This document shows positions 62,511 through 64,000 of a stretch of DNA of 64,000 nucleotides, piece by piece. The stretch comes from Leisingera daeponensis DSM 23529 (GTDB lineage: Bacteria > Pseudomonadota > Alphaproteobacteria > Rhodobacterales > Rhodobacteraceae): assembly GCF_000473145.1 (NCBI RefSeq), contig NZ_KI421500.1, positions 620,225 to 684,224 of the forward strand, read 5' to 3'. How positions within the stretch are numbered: position 1 is the first letter of the stretch; each line of letters starts with the position of its first letter. The translations under genes and the position numbers were made by a program. The notes under the pieces are model-generated. The model did no database searches and was not told where the DNA came from. It saw nothing but the letters and a program-made list of their open reading frames with translations.

Positions 62511-62572
62511 GGTTGCGCATCAAGGGTGAACCGTGCTGCGCACGGCGGCTTTGCCGCCCTTGACCCGCAACC
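62511..62572. other. Compact four-helix intergenic element
   Basis: Sixty-two bases fold on paper into an outer helix GGTTGCG / CGCAACC (62511-62517 with 62566-62572), a symmetric 2x2 internal loop, an inner helix TCAAGGG / CCCTTGA (62520-62526 with 62557-62563), and two adjacent hairpins CCGTGC-TGC-GCACGG (62531-62545) and CGGC-TTT-GCCG (62546-62556). On the minus strand it starts 14 bases after the dehydrogenase stop. It could be an untranslated structured RNA, a 3' element or a dispersed repeat. Confidence 0.55.
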
Positions 62573-62585
62573 AGCGGCAGGCGCG

Positions 62586-63341
62586 TCAGCGCATCCGCAG
62601 GGCGCCGTCGATGCGGATGACCTCGCCGTTGAGGTAGCCCATCTCGACGATGAAACCGGCAAGGCGGCCGTATTCGCGCGGATCGCCCAGGCGGGCGGGG
62701 TTGGGGACATCGGCGGCAAGCTGCTGCTGCACCTCTTCCGGCAGGCCGGCCAGCATCGGGGTCATGAAGATGCCGGGCGCGATGGTCATCACCCGGATAC
62801 CGGAAGACGCCAGATCGCGCGCCATCGGCAGGCACATGCCTGCAACCCCGCCCTTGGAGGCGGCATAGGCGGCCTGGCCCTTTTGACCGTCAAAGGCCGC
62901 GATGGACGCGGTGTTAATGATCACGCCGCGGGCGTTGTCCGCATCGGGCGTATTCTTGGCGATTTCCACGGCGGCCAGGCGGGCGACGTTGAAGGTGCCG
63001 ACCAGGTTGATGTCGATGGTGCGCTTGTAGGCATCCAGAGGGTGCGCGCCCTCCTTGCCCACGGTCTTGGCGCCGATGGCGATGCCCGCGCAGTTCACGC
63101 AAGCTGTGATCTTGCCCATCTTCTCGACCGCATGGGCGATGGCGGCAGAGACCGACTCTTCGCTGGTCACATCGGTCTGGGCAAAGTGGCCGCCGATTTC
63201 TTCGGCCACCTGGGGGCCGCGCTCCGCATCACGGTCGAGGATGGTGACCTGGGCGCCTTGTTCGGCGAAATAGCGCGCGGTGGCCTCACCCAGGCCGGAT
63301 GCGCCGCCGGTGATCACGGCTGCGGTATCTGCAAGTTTCAT
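62586..63341 (-). CDS. Short-chain dehydrogenase, type II 3-hydroxyacyl-CoA dehydrogenase-like
   Basis: Predicted 251-residue NAD(P)-dependent SDR. The cofactor motif is TGGASGLGEATARYF (TGxxxGxG), the NAG motif reads VNCAGIAIG, the active-site Tyr and Lys are in YAASKGG, and the catalytic serine is in NTASIAAFDGQKG. The overall pattern, including the insert ANPTDADN-like DNARGVIINTAS, follows the HSD17B10 / type II 3-hydroxyacyl-CoA dehydrogenase group of fatty-acid or isoleucine breakdown. Substrate not proven. Confidence 0.88.
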   Translation of the reverse strand: MKLADTAAVITGGASGLGEATARYFAEQGAQVTILDRDAERGPQVAEEIGGHFAQTDVTSEESVSAAIAHAVEKMGKITACVNCAGIAIGAKTVGKEGAHPLDAYKRTIDINLVGTFNVARLAAVEIAKNTPDADNARGVIINTASIAAFDGQKGQAAYAASKGGVAGMCLPMARDLASSGIRVMTIAPGIFMTPMLAGLPEEVQQQLAADVPNPARLGDPREYGRLAGFIVEMGYLNGEVIRIDGALRMR

Positions 63342-63441
63342 GAGCGGGGCTCCTCCCGGTTATCTGAACATGCGTTCATATAATGGGATTGCCCCCGGCC
63401 TGTCCAGCGGGACGGGGCGTCGCGGCACGGCGGCGCGGAGG

Positions 63442-64000
63442 TCAGCCAGCCATCAGGCCGCGGTCGAGCCGTGCCAGCGGGCGCAGCAGGCGCCCGAGCG
63501 GCGGCCACAGGCCCCAGGTGCCCCCCAGCCGGTGCAGCCTGGCGCCGGTGCCGAGCTTGAACCGGGCGAGGCCCGCGGCATCCTCGGTATTGATCAGGCC
63601 CAGGTCCAGCCGGCAGATGCCCTTGGTGGCGAGCCAGCTTGCCGCTTCCCACAGCAGCAGCGTATGGGCGCTGAGCTGTTTGCCGCGAGCGGTGGTGTGG
63701 GCGATGTGATAGGTGGCGGTGCTGCCGTGGGTGAGGATCAGGATGGCGGCGGCGGGGTCCTTGCCCTCAAAGGCCTGAAAGAGTTTCGCCTGCCCCTTGT
63801 TCTCGCGCGCGTAGGCGAGGGTGAGGCCGATGGGCCAGCTTCGGTAGCCGCGCATCGTTTGCTGTTGCGCGTCGGCCTGAAACAGCCAGTGGCGCACATC
63901 ATGCGGCAGGTTCTGGCGGGTGAGGCGGAGGGGCTGCGCCTCGCCATGTTTCAGCCGGTTGCGCCATTTCTGATGCAGGGCGGCGCGGCGCTGGTCCGGA
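63442..64000 (-). CDS. FemAB/GNAT-like acyltransferase (5' end outside window)
   Basis: The frame is open to the window edge, so the N-terminus is missing; at least 185 residues are present. HQKWRNRLKHGEAQPLRL is seen at the extreme upstream part, followed by AAAILILTHGSTATYHIAHT and LLLWEAASWLATKGICRLDL then GLINTEDAAGLARFKLGTGA. This resembles the GNAT half of FemAB/FemX-type proteins and lipid or peptide aminoacyl transferases (a region where H-x-W-R-N is conserved). Acceptor unknown. A GTG at 63897 is internal and not the start. Confidence 0.75.
   Translation of the reverse strand, partial: PDQRRAALHQKWRNRLKHGEAQPLRLTRQNLPHDVRHWLFQADAQQQTMRGYRSWPIGLTLAYARENKGQAKLFQAFEGKDPAAAILILTHGSTATYHIAHTTARGKQLSAHTLLLWEAASWLATKGICRLDLGLINTEDAAGLARFKLGTGARLHRLGGTWGLWPPLGRLLRPLARLDRGLMAG

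Overview
The window is a contiguous piece of a high-GC alphaproteobacterial chromosome. Several blocks point to the roseobacter part of Rhodobacteraceae (Leisingera, Phaeobacter or Ruegeria-like): yceD-rpmF-plsX-fabH-ihfA-merR-tRNA-Pro, argS-SPOR-nagZ-scpA-scpB, minC-minD-minE, a two-domain dCTP deaminase, a DksA without most zinc ligands, and TRAP transport genes. I see no insertion sequence, prophage, CRISPR array or rRNA operon. Genes are densely packed, with many stop/start overlaps.

Layout. 1-4.7 kb: 3' end of prfB, an RTX-repeat protein, a DUF2189-type membrane protein, an XRE regulator and a small unknown protein. 4.7-7.4 kb: acetolactate synthase genes (ilvI-ilvN, minus strand) behind a leader-peptide attenuator that is readable in the sequence. 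7.5-10.7 kb: a HalD/BesD-like iron/2-oxoglutarate oxygenase, a capsule-type glycan protein and a lipoprotein lytic transglycosylase. 10.7-17.7 kb: a LuxR-type two-component system divergent from a three-gene TRAP transporter whose large permease is greatly enlarged. 17.8-28.8 kb: housekeeping and conserved genes, including Bpt, GlnE, an RlmI-like methylase, a PIN protein, an M48 protease, a ThrE-like exporter and an HD-GYP protein. 28.9-30.9 kb: min operon. 31-36.6 kb: PhoD-like phosphatase, then a MoxR / DUF2927 lipoprotein / 55-residue membrane protein / CoxE-type VWA cluster. 36.8-39.4 kb: dksA, an FAD monooxygenase and exonuclease III.

39.4-42.4 kb is the most unusual segment. A 180-residue protein made almost entirely of eight 20-21-residue repeats (core FSSGSAP) is followed by an unrecognised helical protein of 353 residues and an EamA-type transporter that is translationally coupled to it. 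A locally AT-rich, palindrome-rich leader precedes the first gene and a strong hairpin follows it. The layout resembles a repeat-precursor / processing protein / exporter cassette, but no function is proven.

42.5-64 kb: erpA-like, dgt, a YciI-like protein, argS-SPOR-nagZ-scpAB, a lower-GC DUF1353 gene that looks transferred, dcd, tRNA-Pro(GGG), the merR-ihfA-fabH-plsX-rpmF-yceD block, bamE, an olsB-like gene, an Uup-type ABC-F protein, a sugar O-acetyltransferase, a short-chain dehydrogenase and a FemAB/GNAT-like gene cut by the window end. Intergenic DNA carries several families of near-perfect palindromes, a recurrent motif just 3' of genes, and a compact four-helix element at 62.5 kb.
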